A stretch of DNA of 64,000 bases from Sporosarcina ureae (GCF_002109325.1 NZ_CP015348.1:3225501-3289500), one strand, 5' to 3'; numbered from the stretch's first letter, positions 8,090 to 17,964 are shown. The notes: generated by a model from the letters alone, not told the origin. Numbers and translations are program-made.

Positions 8090-9373
8090 ATGAGAAGCAT
8101 GATTTTCATTTTGACCTATTCATTTATTGTGTTAGGAATCTATACGTTTGGGACAGTGCGTGAAAATGAAGAGTTATCGATTGCACTAAATGGCCAGTAT
8201 TCGAAAAGTATGACAGATGCCTCGCAAAAACTTGGGGAGTTGGAAGAGGCCGTAAACAAGTCGTTACTCTTTGAAGATCAAAAAAGTTCCGCAAAAGAGA
8301 GAGAAGATATTTGGCGTTTGTCTTCGGACATCAAATCGTCCATTTCCTCTCTACCTGTCGATGAAAGTTTCTCTACTTCCTGGATGAATTACTTAGGACG
8401 GTTAGGGAATTTTGCAAAGGAATCTACGGAAAATGGTGAACCTGACGAATATTATGGTGTCATGCAACGCGCTTCAGAAAATCTTAATGAATTAACGAGT
8501 GAATGGCAATTGGCAACAAAAGACATGTTTTCAAGAAGAATGTCGATGAGTAACTGGGAAAAGAAGTTGCGCGACTCACCAGATGGTAAAGCGAATTGGT
8601 CGAAAATGGGAGAGTCTGTCATGCAATATACAGAATCGGTATTCCCTTTAACGGCAAGTGAGTCTGATGCTCAGAAGAAAAAAGAGTTGCGCGATATAAA
8701 AGAAAAGAAAATAAGCGAGGACGAGGCGATTCAGAAATTCAAAAAGCTTTTGCCCGCCGTGTCAAATGATATCATTGCAGCGGAAAGAAGTAGGAAAGGT
8801 GCTCCCTATCCGTTTTATCATATCCGTTTTGCGGAAAACTCTTCAATCGGCTATATTGATCTAACTGAAAAAGGCGGTCATGTATTGTCCTATCTTGTGG
8901 AGCGTCGTATGGGTAAACCTGCAGTATCGTATGAAGAATTGGAGAAGTTAGCTGACGAGTTTTTAAAGAAGGCTGATTATAAAGATTTGGTTCTCGAAGA
9001 AGCGAGAGAGAACGATACGGCTTGGCACTTTGTTTATGTCCGCGTGTATCCTGAAAATGGGGCTAAAGTATTCTCGGACCCGATTCATATCAAATTAGCA
9101 AAAGATAACGGAGAAGTGATCGGTCTCAATGCGTCCGAATATATTCGTAAAGAGCAACCAAAACCGCAACCTATTCGTACAGCCGAGTGGCACACATTCT
9201 TCAGACCTGAAGTTACGGTCATGAAGCAAGAGCTAGCATATGTAGAAAATAGTCAAATGCAACAGCGTCTTGCGCACTATCTCACGGTTGTTTCAGGCGA
9301 AGAGAACGTAGAGACATACAAAATTCTTGTCGACACTGATACATTAGAAGTCATTACGACAGAAAAACAATAA
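8090..9373 (+). CDS. ypeB: Germination protein YpeB
   Basis: YpeB is required for assembly or stability of SleB in the spore. The 427-residue protein has an N-terminal uncleaved membrane segment (about 1-20), a helical N-terminal domain with many charged residues, and repeated C-terminal PepSY-like domains (YLVERRMGKPAVSYEELEK region and the later GEENVETYKILVDT end). B. subtilis YpeB is about 450 residues. AAGGAGG is 12 nt before the ATG, a little long. It is in an operon with sleB. Confidence 0.93.
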   Translation: MRSMIFILTYSFIVLGIYTFGTVRENEELSIALNGQYSKSMTDASQKLGELEEAVNKSLLFEDQKSSAKEREDIWRLSSDIKSSISSLPVDESFSTSWMNYLGRLGNFAKESTENGEPDEYYGVMQRASENLNELTSEWQLATKDMFSRRMSMSNWEKKLRDSPDGKANWSKMGESVMQYTESVFPLTASESDAQKKKELRDIKEKKISEDEAIQKFKKLLPAVSNDIIAAERSRKGAPYPFYHIRFAENSSIGYIDLTEKGGHVLSYLVERRMGKPAVSYEELEKLADEFLKKADYKDLVLEEARENDTAWHFVYVRVYPENGAKVFSDPIHIKLAKDNGEVIGLNASEYIRKEQPKPQPIRTAEWHTFFRPEVTVMKQELAYVENSQMQQRLAHYLTVVSGEENVETYKILVDTDTLEVITTEKQ

Positions 9374-9440
9374 GAAAAGGATTGGAAAAATGTACTCCAC
9401 ATGACATAATGAATGTATAGGACGAATGGCAGGTGGAGAA

Positions 9441-10082
9441 ATGAAATTAACTATCGGAACGGTATTAACAATAGAAAAGGATTACACGGAAGAATCGGAG
9501 AAATTCAAGTGTCGTGTAGTTGATATTGAAGGTGATGATCACTTTATGATGGATTATCCTATCAATATGGCAACAGGAAAAACGGCGTTCTTCATAGATG
9601 GCACACAATTATTAGTAACGTTCGTGGATGACTATAAGATGTCTTACGCATTTCGTACCGAAGTGCATAGCCGTATCAATCGAACAATTCCTATGCTTAA
9701 ACTGGAGTATCCTGGAGATAAGCAACTGATTAAAATCCAGAGAAGAGAATTCGTTCGCGTAGATACTTCGCTCGACGTAGCATTGCAGGCTGATGCCACC
9801 TCACTACAGTTAGTTTCAATGGATCTGAGTGCTGGCGGCTTAGCGGTCAATATGAAAGATCATGATTATTTTGCACAAAATGAAGAAGTAAAGTTGATCA
9901 TTGTGTTATATTTCTCAAAAACAGAAATCAAATATGTTTCATGTAAAGCAAGAGTAGTAAGGAATTGGGAAAGCGAGAAACGCAGACTGACTTCTTTCAA
10001 ATTTGATGAAGTAGATGAGAAAGACCGACAACATATTATTCGCTATTGTTTTGAACGACAGCTTGAATTACGAAATAACTAA
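9441..10082 (+). CDS. PilZ-domain c-di-GMP flagellar brake (YpfA/MotI, YcgR-like)
   Basis: The 213-residue protein has an N-terminal YcgR-like domain (about 1-90) and a C-terminal PilZ domain. Both c-di-GMP signatures are present: RRE-F-VR near residue 97-103 and DLSAGG near 130. The B. subtilis counterpart MotI (YpfA, 217 residues) stops flagellar rotation by binding MotA when c-di-GMP is high. ATG 9441 is preceded by GGTGGAG; the ATG at 9426 is upstream of this site. CheR in the same window supports a motile organism. Confidence 0.9.
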   Translation: MKLTIGTVLTIEKDYTEESEKFKCRVVDIEGDDHFMMDYPINMATGKTAFFIDGTQLLVTFVDDYKMSYAFRTEVHSRINRTIPMLKLEYPGDKQLIKIQRREFVRVDTSLDVALQADATSLQLVSMDLSAGGLAVNMKDHDYFAQNEEVKLIIVLYFSKTEIKYVSCKARVVRNWESEKRRLTSFKFDEVDEKDRQHIIRYCFERQLELRNN

Positions 10083-10086
10083 CAGG

Positions 10087-10118
10087 AAAGTCTGTCTACA
10101 GCAGACTTTTCTTTTTTT
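10087..10118 (+). terminator. Terminator between the PilZ gene and cmk
   Basis: AAAGTCTG (10087-10094) pairs with CAGACTTT (10102-10109), followed by TCTTTTTTT. Confidence 0.85.
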
Positions 10119-10125
10119 CATATGG

Positions 10126-10131
10126 TACAAT
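10126..10131 (+). promoter_or_regulatory. Candidate -10 element for cmk
   Basis: TACAAT (10126-10131) preceded by ATGG, 28 nt before the cmk start. The -35 region falls in the terminator tail and is poor, so this is tentative. Confidence 0.35.
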
Positions 10132-10158
10132 AAAGGCGTAAATGGAGGGGTTTTCAGC

Positions 10159-10833
10159 ATGAATAGTGGAATGAGAATCGCAATTGACGGCCCTGCAGCA
10201 GCAGGTAAAAGTACAATTGCTAAATTAGTAGCTAAGAAATTAGGATACACGTATATCGATACAGGAGCTATGTATCGTGCTATTACTTACAAAGTACTAC
10301 AAAGTGCCATTGATCCGCGTGATGAAGAAGAAATTACTAAATTAATTGCACAAACTGAAATTGAATTGCAACCAGACGAAGGGATGCAAAAAGTTTTGCT
10401 AGACGGTATTGAAGTGACGGATGCGATACGTTCTCATGAAGTGACCACAAACGTTTCAGCGATCGCAGCATTGACATCTGTTCGTGAATTATTGGTTGCT
10501 AAACAACAAGATCTTGCTGCGCAATCATCCGTTGTAATGGATGGTAGAGATATCGGGACTGCTGTTTTACCTGAAGCGGAGTTGAAAATCTTCATGACAG
10601 CCTCTGTAGAAGAACGTGCAGAGCGTCGTTTGCTAGAGGAACAACAGCGTGGCATGACGTCAGATTATGAAACATTGAAAAGAGAAATTAGCGAAAGAGA
10701 CCAAGCAGATAGCGAACGTAAGATTTCGCCATTAAAAAAAGCGGAAGATGCGATTACAATTGACACAACAGGGAAGACAATAGAAGAAGTGACGAATAGT
10801 ATTATCAAATATGCCGAAAAGAGGTTAGCATGA
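10159..10833 (+). CDS. cmk: Cytidylate kinase
   Basis: This enzyme phosphorylates CMP and dCMP with ATP. At 224 residues it equals B. subtilis Cmk. The P-loop GPAAAGKST is at 11-19, the CMP-binding DTGAMYRA follows, and DGRDIGTAVLPEA plus the RRLLEEQQRG lid region are typical. GGAGGGG sits before ATG 10159; the longer open frame overlaps the previous gene and has no site. The final ATGA overlaps the plsC start, so the two are coupled. Confidence 0.97.
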   Translation: MNSGMRIAIDGPAAAGKSTIAKLVAKKLGYTYIDTGAMYRAITYKVLQSAIDPRDEEEITKLIAQTEIELQPDEGMQKVLLDGIEVTDAIRSHEVTTNVSAIAALTSVRELLVAKQQDLAAQSSVVMDGRDIGTAVLPEAELKIFMTASVEERAERRLLEEQQRGMTSDYETLKREISERDQADSERKISPLKKAEDAITIDTTGKTIEEVTNSIIKYAEKRLA

Positions 10834-11417
10834 TGAATTTATATCCACTCGGCAAATTTTTGATTAGTACTGTTTGTTATCCACTGTATCGAATTAAAGT
10901 AATCGGCAAAGAAAATTTCCCTAAAGAGGGCGGCGTACTTTTATGTACCAATCATATAGACAATTTGGATCCGCCTGTAGTTGGAATCACATGTCCTAGA
11001 ACCGTTCATTTTATGGCCAAAGAGGAGCTTTTTGATAAGCCTATTCTTAAAACGTTATTGCCGCAAGTACAAGCATATCCCGTAAAACGTGGTATGAGTG
11101 ACCGTGAGGCGTTCCGGAAAACGATAAAACTATTACGAGACAATAAAGTAGTCGGCCTTTTTCCTGAAGGAACAAGAAGTAAAACCGGGGAAATCGGAAA
11201 GGGGTTAGCAGGTGCAGGTTTCTTCGCGCTAAAAGGAGGAGATGCGAAAGTGGTCCCTTGTGCGATCATTGGACCGTACAAAGCCTTCTCGCAACTGAAA
11301 GTCGTGTATGGCGAAGCGATGGACATGACGCCTTATCGTGAAAGAAAAGCATCTGCCGAAGAGGTAACAGATGCAATTATGGCAGAGATTGCTAAGTTGA
11401 TTGAACAGTACAAATAA
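10830..11417 (+). CDS. plsC: 1-acyl-sn-glycerol-3-phosphate acyltransferase
   Basis: This membrane-associated acyltransferase makes phosphatidic acid. The 195-residue protein has the catalytic H42-x4-D47 (NHIDNLD), the substrate-binding FPEGTRSKTGE near residue 111 and a hydrophobic N-terminus. It starts by a four-base ATGA overlap with cmk. A plsC homologue sits in this position in several Bacillales, between cmk and the S1-repeat gene. Confidence 0.92.
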   Translation: MMNLYPLGKFLISTVCYPLYRIKVIGKENFPKEGGVLLCTNHIDNLDPPVVGITCPRTVHFMAKEELFDKPILKTLLPQVQAYPVKRGMSDREAFRKTIKLLRDNKVVGLFPEGTRSKTGEIGKGLAGAGFFALKGGDAKVVPCAIIGPYKAFSQLKVVYGEAMDMTPYRERKASAEEVTDAIMAEIAKLIEQYK

Positions 11418-11497
11418 AAGAATAAGTGCAATTTTTTGTTTTTAAGTCTCGATTCGCATAATATAAAGGTAAGATTCATTATGGAGGAGGACTACAT

Positions 11498-12646
11498 ATG
11501 ACTGAAGAGATGAATATGGATGAAGTTAAAGAATACGGTGAAGGTGCACACGTAACGGGTGTAGTGACGAAGGTTGAAGAGAAATCGGTGACTGTTGAAA
11601 TTGCAGGCGCTCCTTTTGACGGCGTGATTCCGATCAGTGAACTTTCCAGCTTGCATATTGAAAAAGCAGCAGATGCAGTCTCAGTCGGTGACGAATTAGA
11701 ATTGGCGATTACCAAAGTGGAAGATGAGACATACGTCTTGTCCAAACGCCAAGTGGATGCAGAGAATGCATGGGGTTCATTGGAAGAGAAATTTGAAAAT
11801 GGTGAAATCATCGAAACGGAAGTAAAGGACGTAGTAAAGGGTGGACTTGTTGTTGACCTTGGCGTTCGTGGATTTATCCCAGCTTCTTTAGTAGAAGATC
11901 ACTTTGTAGAATCATTTGATGATTATCAAGGTCGTACGATGACTTTCAAAATCGTTGAAATGGATAAAGAGAAGAATCGTTTGATCTTGTCTCACCGTGC
12001 GGTTGTTCAAGCAGAAAATGACAAGAAAAAAGAGGCTGCACTTTCTGAAATTCAAGATGGTGACGTTTTAAACGGTACAGTACAACGCATCGCTTCTTTC
12101 GGGGCATTTGTTGATATTGGCGGCGTAGATGGTTTGGTTCATATTTCCCAAATTTCACACGGACATATCGAAAGTGTGTCAGACGTGTTGAAAGAAGGAG
12201 ACGAAATCCAAGTCAAAGTATTGTCTGTTGACCGTGATGCGGAACGCGTATCTTTATCCATTAAAGATACATTGCCTGGTCCATGGGAAAACATCGAAGA
12301 AAAAGCGGAAGTCGGCTCTGTACTGGACGGCACAGTGAAACGACTTGTAGCATACGGCGCATTCGTTGAAATCTTGCCTGGTGTAGAAGGACTCGTACAC
12401 ATCTCACGTATTGCACATGAGCATATCGGTACACCACAGGAAGTGCTTGAGGAAGGGCAGTCTGTACAAGTCAAAGTATTGGACGTCAATCCACAGGAAA
12501 AGCGTATCTCATTGAGCATCAAAGATCTTACAGAAAAGCCAAAAGAAGCACGTGAAGAAAACTTCAGCTATGAAATGCCTGAAGAAACGACTGGCTTCTC
12601 ACTTGCGGATGTAATTGGTGACCAACTAAAGAAATTCCAAGAATAA
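11498..12646 (+). CDS. S1 RNA-binding domain protein (RpsA homologue, YpfD)
   Basis: The 382-residue protein, the same length as B. subtilis YpfD, contains four tandem S1 domains (about 15-85, 100-165, 185-255 and 270-340); the last two carry the clear VDGLVHISQISH and VEGLVHISRIAH signatures. It is a four-domain relative of ribosomal protein S1, not essential in B. subtilis, with a general RNA-binding role. GGAGGAGG precedes the ATG at 11498. It is followed by its own terminator. Confidence 0.92.
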   Translation: MTEEMNMDEVKEYGEGAHVTGVVTKVEEKSVTVEIAGAPFDGVIPISELSSLHIEKAADAVSVGDELELAITKVEDETYVLSKRQVDAENAWGSLEEKFENGEIIETEVKDVVKGGLVVDLGVRGFIPASLVEDHFVESFDDYQGRTMTFKIVEMDKEKNRLILSHRAVVQAENDKKKEAALSEIQDGDVLNGTVQRIASFGAFVDIGGVDGLVHISQISHGHIESVSDVLKEGDEIQVKVLSVDRDAERVSLSIKDTLPGPWENIEEKAEVGSVLDGTVKRLVAYGAFVEILPGVEGLVHISRIAHEHIGTPQEVLEEGQSVQVKVLDVNPQEKRISLSIKDLTEKPKEAREENFSYEMPEETTGFSLADVIGDQLKKFQE

Positions 12647-12694
12647 TCTTGGGAATGTGATAAACTAGCCACAAATGATGAATAAGCGTAACTG

Positions 12695-12731
12695 GAATGA
12701 TGATGCTTTCATATGCATCATCATTCTTTTT
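12695..12731 (+). terminator. Terminator after the S1-domain gene
   Basis: A perfect 12-bp stem GAATGATGATGC / GCATCATCATTC (12695-12706 with 12715-12726), 8-nt loop and five T. Confidence 0.93.
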
Positions 12732-12734
12732 GTG

Positions 12735-12740
12735 TATAAT
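12735..12740 (+). promoter_or_regulatory. Candidate -10 element for der
   Basis: A perfect TATAAT (12735-12740) lies 37 nt before der. The -35 region overlaps the preceding terminator and is not convincing. Confidence 0.45.
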
Positions 12741-12776
12741 ATTCAAAGATAGGTCGGAAGGGTGTAATGAAAGAAA

Positions 12777-14087
12777 ATGAAAAAACCAACAGTAGCAATC
12801 GTAGGAAGACCAAACGTCGGTAAGTCGACAATCTTTAACCGGATCGTAGGCGAACGTATTTCTATCGTAGAAGACGTTGCCGGTGTAACGCGAGATCGTA
12901 TATACAGTGCAGCAGAGTGGTTGAATTATGAATTTAACTTAATCGACACGGGCGGTATTGAACTTCGTGATGAGCCGTTACTCGATCAAATTCGTTTACA
13001 GGCTGAAATTGCCATTGAAGAAGCTGATGTCATCATCTTCTTGACAAATGGTAGAGATGGCGTGACAGATTCGGATGAACATGTAGCACGGATGTTGTAT
13101 AAAACGAATAAGCCAGTCGTATTGGCAGTGAATAAAGTTGATAATCCAGAGATGAGAGATATGGTCTATGACTTCTACTCACTAGGATTTGGAGAACCAT
13201 ATCCAATTTCAGGATCACACGGTCTAGGACTTGGTGATTTATTGGATGCGATGGCGGAGAGCTTTAAAGATATGGATTTAGAAGAAGAGGAAGACGATTC
13301 CATCAAATTCTGTTTGATTGGACGTCCGAATGTTGGAAAATCGTCACTTGTGAACGCGTTACTCGGAGAAGATCGCGTCATCGTAAGTGATATAGCAGGT
13401 ACAACAACAGACGCAATTGACTCCACGAAAGTAGTGGATGGACAAGAGTTTAGAATTATCGACACTGCGGGAATGCGTAAAAAAGGGAAAGTATACGAAA
13501 ACACGGAGAAGTACAGTGTTCTACGTGCCTTAAAAGCCATTGACCGTTCAGATGTTGTGTTAATCGTTATGAACGCAGAAGAAGGTATTCGTGAGCAAGA
13601 CAAACGTGTAGCCGGCTTTGCTGAAGAAGCAGGTAAAGGTGTCATGTTTGTTGTCAACAAATGGGATACACTTGAAAAAGATGACAAGACAATGAATAAC
13701 TTTATCGATGATATTCGTGATCAGTTTAGATTCCTTGATTATGCACCTATATTCTTCGTTTCAGCTAAAACGAAGCAACGTGTGCATACATTGTTCTCTA
13801 ATATTTTAATGATTAGTGAAAATCATGCGTTGCGTATTCAGTCAAGTGTTCTGAATGAGGTAGTGGAAGATGCGGTAGCTAGAAATCCTGCACCTTCAGA
13901 TAAAGGACGTCGTTTACGGATTTACTATGCAACTCAAGTTGCTGTCAAGCCGCCAACGTTTGTCGTCTTTGTCAACGAACCGGAACTAATGCACTTTTCT
14001 TATCAACGCTTTTTACAGAACAGATTGCGTGAAGCCTTTGGATTTGAAGGAACACCAATCCGTTTAATTACAAGAGCAAGAAGCTAA
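12777..14087 (+). CDS. der: Ribosome biogenesis GTPase Der (EngA)
   Basis: This is an essential double GTPase that matures the 50S ribosomal subunit. At 436 residues it matches B. subtilis EngA exactly. There are two G domains, each with GRPNVGKS (about 9-16 and 181-188), DTGG/DTAGM switch II motifs and NKVD/NKWD specificity motifs, followed by a C-terminal KH-like domain. The start ATG 12777 has only a weak site (GGAAGGG 14 nt upstream). gpsA follows in the conserved der-gpsA order. Confidence 0.97.
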   Translation: MKKPTVAIVGRPNVGKSTIFNRIVGERISIVEDVAGVTRDRIYSAAEWLNYEFNLIDTGGIELRDEPLLDQIRLQAEIAIEEADVIIFLTNGRDGVTDSDEHVARMLYKTNKPVVLAVNKVDNPEMRDMVYDFYSLGFGEPYPISGSHGLGLGDLLDAMAESFKDMDLEEEEDDSIKFCLIGRPNVGKSSLVNALLGEDRVIVSDIAGTTTDAIDSTKVVDGQEFRIIDTAGMRKKGKVYENTEKYSVLRALKAIDRSDVVLIVMNAEEGIREQDKRVAGFAEEAGKGVMFVVNKWDTLEKDDKTMNNFIDDIRDQFRFLDYAPIFFVSAKTKQRVHTLFSNILMISENHALRIQSSVLNEVVEDAVARNPAPSDKGRRLRIYYATQVAVKPPTFVVFVNEPELMHFSYQRFLQNRLREAFGFEGTPIRLITRARS

Positions 14088-14113
14088 ATACACAAACAGA
14101 AAGGGCGGAGGTA

Positions 14114-15133
14114 ATGGAAAAAGTCTCTATAATCGGTGCAGGCAGTTGGGGAACAGCACTTGCTTTTGTGCTGGCTGAAAATGGACATGACAGCTTAATT
14201 TGGACAAGACGTGCAGAGCAAGCGGATGAAATCAATAGTCAGCATACGAACAACCAATACTTACCTCAGGTGAATCTGCCCGAAAACCTTAACTCTACTA
14301 GTGACCTACAAACAGCGGTACAGCATGCGCAAACCATTGTGCTGGCTGTACCGACAGTTGCGATGCGTGAGACGTGTCGTCGTATACAAGAATCACTGAC
14401 CGAACCGGCTGTGTTTGTTCATGTCTCCAAAGGAATCGATCCCAATACATTGGAACGGATTTCCGAAATCATTGCGGATGAAATAGACGAAGAGCTGCGT
14501 GAGGCCATTGTCGTGTTGTCTGGACCTAGCCACGCGGAAGAAGTAGTACTTCGACACCCTACAACCGTAGCAGCGGCTTCGAGCAACATGGAAGCAGCAG
14601 AGCGGGTGCAGGATTTATTCATGAGCAATTATTTCCGTGTCTATACGAATAAAGATGTCATCGGCGTGGAGCTTGGTGGTGCATTGAAAAATGTCATCGC
14701 TTTGGCTGCCGGTATTTCTGATGGTCTGGGTTACGGTGATAATGCAAAAGCGGCACTGATTACGAGAGGTCTAGCAGAAATCACGCGGCTTGGCGTCAAA
14801 ATGGGCGCGGATCAACAAACGTTTTCAGGTTTAACGGGGCTTGGGGACTTGGTCGTTACATGTACAAGCGTACACTCAAGGAACTGGAGAGCCGGAAACT
14901 TACTTGGAAAAGGTCAAACTCTTGAAAGAGTGACTGAAGAAATGGGAATGGTCATAGAAGGCGTTCGTACTACGAAGGCTGCCTATCAGTTGGCTGAACA
15001 GTTTGGCGTTAATATGCCGCTAACTGAAGCACTGTATTCTATATTATTCGGCAACATCCCACCTAAACAAGCAGTAGATGAATTAATGAACCGTGGAAAG
15101 AAACAAGAAATCGATACATTTTTCGGTATCTAA
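14114..15133 (+). CDS. gpsA: NAD(P)-dependent glycerol-3-phosphate dehydrogenase
   Basis: This enzyme makes sn-glycerol 3-phosphate from dihydroxyacetone phosphate for phospholipid synthesis. The 339-residue protein has the N-terminal nucleotide-binding [10 protein letters not shown] (7-16), [10 protein letters not shown], and the catalytic Lys region [19 protein letters not shown] lies directly upstream of ATG 14114. It runs with der and the small yphE gene. Confidence 0.96.
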   Translation: MEKVSIIGAGSWGTALAFVLAENGHDSLIWTRRAEQADEINSQHTNNQYLPQVNLPENLNSTSDLQTAVQHAQTIVLAVPTVAMRETCRRIQESLTEPAVFVHVSKGIDPNTLERISEIIADEIDEELREAIVVLSGPSHAEEVVLRHPTTVAAASSNMEAAERVQDLFMSNYFRVYTNKDVIGVELGGALKNVIALAAGISDGLGYGDNAKAALITRGLAEITRLGVKMGADQQTFSGLTGLGDLVVTCTSVHSRNWRAGNLLGKGQTLERVTEEMGMVIEGVRTTKAAYQLAEQFGVNMPLTEALYSILFGNIPPKQAVDELMNRGKKQEIDTFFGI

Positions 15134-15153
15134 ATAGTAGGAGGGTGACAATT

Positions 15154-15357
15154 TTGTCCTCGTTAGATAAAATGTGGCTATCTTTTTACGCAATGGGATT
15201 CATGGTTGTTTCAATGGGCTTGATCTATTTAAGTCGTTATAAAATAAAAAACCGTGCACTACAAATCTTATTTGCGATTATTGCCTATACACTATTAATT
15301 ACATCGTTCTTCGCAATGGTCTATTTAGTATTCAACGGACCGACTGGAGGGGCGTAA
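15154..15357 (+). CDS. yphE: Small membrane protein YphE (DUF2768 type)
   Basis: The 67-residue protein has two hydrophobic segments (about 8-27 and 36-60) separated by SRYKIKNR. B. subtilis YphE has the same size and position between gpsA and yphF; function unknown. I chose the TTG at 15154 because GGAGGG (15140-15145) is 8 nt upstream; the GTG at 15145 overlaps this site. Confidence 0.8.
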   Translation: MSSLDKMWLSFYAMGFMVVSMGLIYLSRYKIKNRALQILFAIIAYTLLITSFFAMVYLVFNGPTGGA

Positions 15358-15360
15358 CAT

Positions 15361-16071
15361 ATGAATAAACGATTACTTATACTGTCAGTTATGATCTGTG
15401 GATTGTTACTGTCAGCTTGTGGCGGTCGTCCGCCAGAAGAGAAGCAAGCAAGCGAAACACCGTACGCTGATCAGCAAGAAACAATCCAGAAAGCTGTTGA
15501 GCGCTACCAAGAACAAACGGGTGGTCTATTACCCATCAAAACACGCGATCAAGAAACCGATCAATTTATCAAATATCCTATCGAGTTCTCGAAAATCGTA
15601 CCAGACTTCACTGAAAAAATTCCGTCTAACGCATTCGAAAACGGTGGCATCTTCCAATACGTTCTCATGGATGTAGAAGAAAATCCGACTGTTAAACTAG
15701 TTGACTTGCGTACTACTGAAAAACTGCGCGACATAAATTTGCGCAAATTTATTAGTGGAGAACTACCATTCTTGGATCCAGTCGGGGACAATGTCTATGC
15801 AGTAGACTTTAAGAAAATGGGCTTCAAAGAACCACTAACAGTCCAAAGTCCATACTCCGATGCGCACCTACCCATCGTAGTAGGCGGCGACGGAAACTTC
15901 TACGTAGACTACTCCATCGACCTTAACAAGATCTTGATGGAGAAAAAGCCGGAAATAGAACCAGGCACAGACATTCGTTATCTACTATACGAAGACTCCC
16001 TAGTCCTCCCGGCATACTCCTTGCCCTACACAGTAGACGAAAACAACGAACCTGTGTTTATGAAGAAATAA
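15361..16071 (+). CDS. yphF: Lipoprotein YphF
   Basis: The 236-residue protein has a lipoprotein signal with lipobox LLSAC (Cys20), so it is anchored on the outer face of the membrane. The mature part begins with a charged linker and a globular domain of unknown fold. B. subtilis YphF lies at the same place and is similar in length. The function is unknown; the position before spoIVA has led to a link with sporulation, which the sequence alone does not prove. It starts 4 nt after yphE, so they are co-translated. Confidence 0.82.
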   Translation: MNKRLLILSVMICGLLLSACGGRPPEEKQASETPYADQQETIQKAVERYQEQTGGLLPIKTRDQETDQFIKYPIEFSKIVPDFTEKIPSNAFENGGIFQYVLMDVEENPTVKLVDLRTTEKLRDINLRKFISGELPFLDPVGDNVYAVDFKKMGFKEPLTVQSPYSDAHLPIVVGGDGNFYVDYSIDLNKILMEKKPEIEPGTDIRYLLYEDSLVLPAYSLPYTVDENNEPVFMKK

Positions 16072-16160
16072 CCTACTCTAACTTGCAGGTGACCTCACGT
16101 ATTCGCTTTTGAACTTTACATATTCAGGGAGTAATACAATCTGTCACAAAATATAACTAG

Positions 16161-16287
16161 GATTGGTACGGAAGATGGGACGACTCCGGGAGGATCAGCG
16201 TGCGCCTTGAGACCCCGCAGGGAGCGAAGCGGACGAGGAGGCTCAAGCCACGCCCTCCGGAAAGCGTTCCCATCTGGAGTACCAATC
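16161..16287. repeat. Complete 127-bp hairpin-forming intergenic repeat
   Basis: The ends are inverted: GATTGGTAC at 16161-16169 matches GTACCAATC at 16279-16287, and AGATGGGA at 16173-16180 matches TCCCATCT nearer the right end. The G+C-rich interior (CGACTCCGGGAGGATCAGCG, GACCCCGCAGGGAGCGAAGC, GCCACGCCCTCCGG) contrasts with the flanks. Similar repeats occur between genes in many Planococcaceae and other Bacillaceae (recollection, not searched). It contains no gene, so it is a palindromic repeat of REP or MITE type. Confidence 0.75.
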
Positions 16288-16333
16288 CCGAACCGTTACA
16301 AAGTTTATTAACTAAATTAGCACCATTACCTAA

Positions 16334-16369
16334 AAACCGTTTCATGCAATCGTGCATGAAACGGTTTTC
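16334..16369. terminator. Bidirectional terminator before spoIVA
   Basis: A perfect 15-bp stem AAACCGTTTCATGCA / TGCATGAAACGGTTT (16334-16348 with 16353-16367), ATCG loop, T-run on plus and A-run on the left. Together with the repeat at 16161-16287 this fills the 339-nt gap between yphF and spoIVA; the rest holds no gene I can see. Confidence 0.88.
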
Positions 16370-16410
16370 TATTTCATAAGCTACAATGCGGAGAAAAAGG
16401 AGGGCTAATG

Positions 16411-17889
16411 ATGAAAGAAGAACTATACGAAAACTTAGCTAGAAGAACAGACGGCGACATTTATATAGGTGTGGTAGGCCCTGTTCGAGTAGGGAAATCC
16501 ACTTTTGTCAAACGAGTCATGGAGGAAGTCGTAATTCCTAACATGACGGATGCCAATGATCGAATACGAGCACAAGACGAACTTCCCCAAAGTTCACCAG
16601 GTCCCGTAATTATGACTGCAGAACCTAAATTCGTACCTGCCCAAGGAACAAGTGTTTCAATCGGGGATGGCGAACTAGAATTCCAAATTCGCCTAGCAGA
16701 CTGTGTAGGTTACGTCATTGATGGCGTGAAAGGATATGAAGACGAGGACGGACCGAAATATGTCCATACACCTTGGCATAACGAACCCATCCCGTTCCAA
16801 GAAGCAGCACGGATCGGAACGGACAAGGTCATTCGTGATCATTCAACAATTGGTATCTTGCTGACAACAGACGGTACGGTGAATAATATTTCACGGGCTG
16901 CTGCTGAAGTGGCGGAGAAAGAAATTGTTGCAAAACTACAAGAGATCGGTAAACCATTTGTCATTGTGTTGAACTCTAAAATGCCTGCTCATGAAAAAGC
17001 ATTGGAACTAAAACATCAATTGCATGAAAAGTATGGAGTTCCAGTCATTGCAATCAGTGCGGATCAGCTCAATGCAGCAGAGATCCAGTTAATTCTTAAA
17101 GAGGCGCTGTATGAATTCCCGATTACGGATATCGAACTACAACGCCCGGATTGGATGGAAGAGCTAGGAGATAGTCATAAACTGAATTCACGTATCGATC
17201 AGTTGATCACAGACGGGTTCCTCGGCGTCTCGAAGATTCGTAAAGTCCAGGAGATTGCAGAGTTATTGCAAGAAGAGGAGTTTATTAGGCAAGCAGAAGT
17301 AATAGAAGTGGATGCGGGTAAAGGCCGAGCGATCGTGAAGATTGATATGGATGAGCAAGCCTTCGTTAATGTCTGTGAAGAGTTTATGGGGACAGAAATG
17401 CGTTCTAAGAAAGATTGGCTCGTATTTATTCAAGAAGCCGTGAAAGCGAAAAAATCTTATGATATGTATGCTGAAGCGATCGATACAGCGAAAAAGTCGG
17501 GGTATGGTGTTGCGTTGCCATCGATCGAAGATTTCCAGCCGACTGCTCCTGAATTAATTAAACAAGATACGTTTTATGGTGTAAAGATGAAAGCAAAAGC
17601 ACCGTCGCTTCATATTATTCGAATCGATATGGAAGCAGAATTTGCTCCATTGATCGGTTCTGAATTCCACAGTCATCACTTGTTAAAAGAATTAAAAAAT
17701 GCCTTTTTACATGATCGAGAAGCGCTGTGGGAAACGCAGTTATTCGGTACACCACTTCATGAAGTTATGAAAGAAAGTATCCGATATAAGACTGCAGCGG
17801 TTCCAGATCGAGCGAGAAAAAGATTGCGTGAAACAATTGAACAAATGGTTAATGATGGAAATAAAGGTATGATTACTTTTATTGTTTAA
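16411..17889 (+). CDS. spoIVA: Stage IV sporulation protein A, spore coat base ATPase
   Basis: SpoIVA is a cytoskeletal ATPase that polymerises on the forespore surface and carries the coat; it is the basement layer of the spore coat. The product is 492 residues, the same as in B. subtilis, with Walker A GPVRVGKST near residue 23, the DELPQS motif, and the Sigma-factor-like C-terminal region IHMI/IHIIRID and EFAPLIG. AAGGAGGG is 6 nt before ATG 16411; ATG 16408 is too close. TACAAT at 16384 could be the -10 of a sigma-E promoter but the -35 is not clear. Its presence is the strongest sign of an endospore former. Confidence 0.97.
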   Translation: MKEELYENLARRTDGDIYIGVVGPVRVGKSTFVKRVMEEVVIPNMTDANDRIRAQDELPQSSPGPVIMTAEPKFVPAQGTSVSIGDGELEFQIRLADCVGYVIDGVKGYEDEDGPKYVHTPWHNEPIPFQEAARIGTDKVIRDHSTIGILLTTDGTVNNISRAAAEVAEKEIVAKLQEIGKPFVIVLNSKMPAHEKALELKHQLHEKYGVPVIAISADQLNAAEIQLILKEALYEFPITDIELQRPDWMEELGDSHKLNSRIDQLITDGFLGVSKIRKVQEIAELLQEEEFIRQAEVIEVDAGKGRAIVKIDMDEQAFVNVCEEFMGTEMRSKKDWLVFIQEAVKAKKSYDMYAEAIDTAKKSGYGVALPSIEDFQPTAPELIKQDTFYGVKMKAKAPSLHIIRIDMEAEFAPLIGSEFHSHHLLKELKNAFLHDREALWETQLFGTPLHEVMKESIRYKTAAVPDRARKRLRETIEQMVNDGNKGMITFIV

Positions 17890-17937
17890 GCTAAAATAGC
17901 TGAAAAAAAGCATAAATAGTATAGTGTGAAGTGAAGA

Positions 17938-17964
17938 AAGATCCGTCAAAAACGGGTCTTTTTT
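17938..17964 (+). terminator. Terminator after spoIVA
   Basis: AAGATCCGT (17938-17946) pairs with ACGGGTCTT (17952-17960, one G-U), loop CAAAA, then T residues. Confidence 0.8.

Noticed and set aside
13175..13687. 170-codon minus-strand frame inside der
   Set aside because: Ser-rich shadow of a conserved GTPase gene; no start signals.
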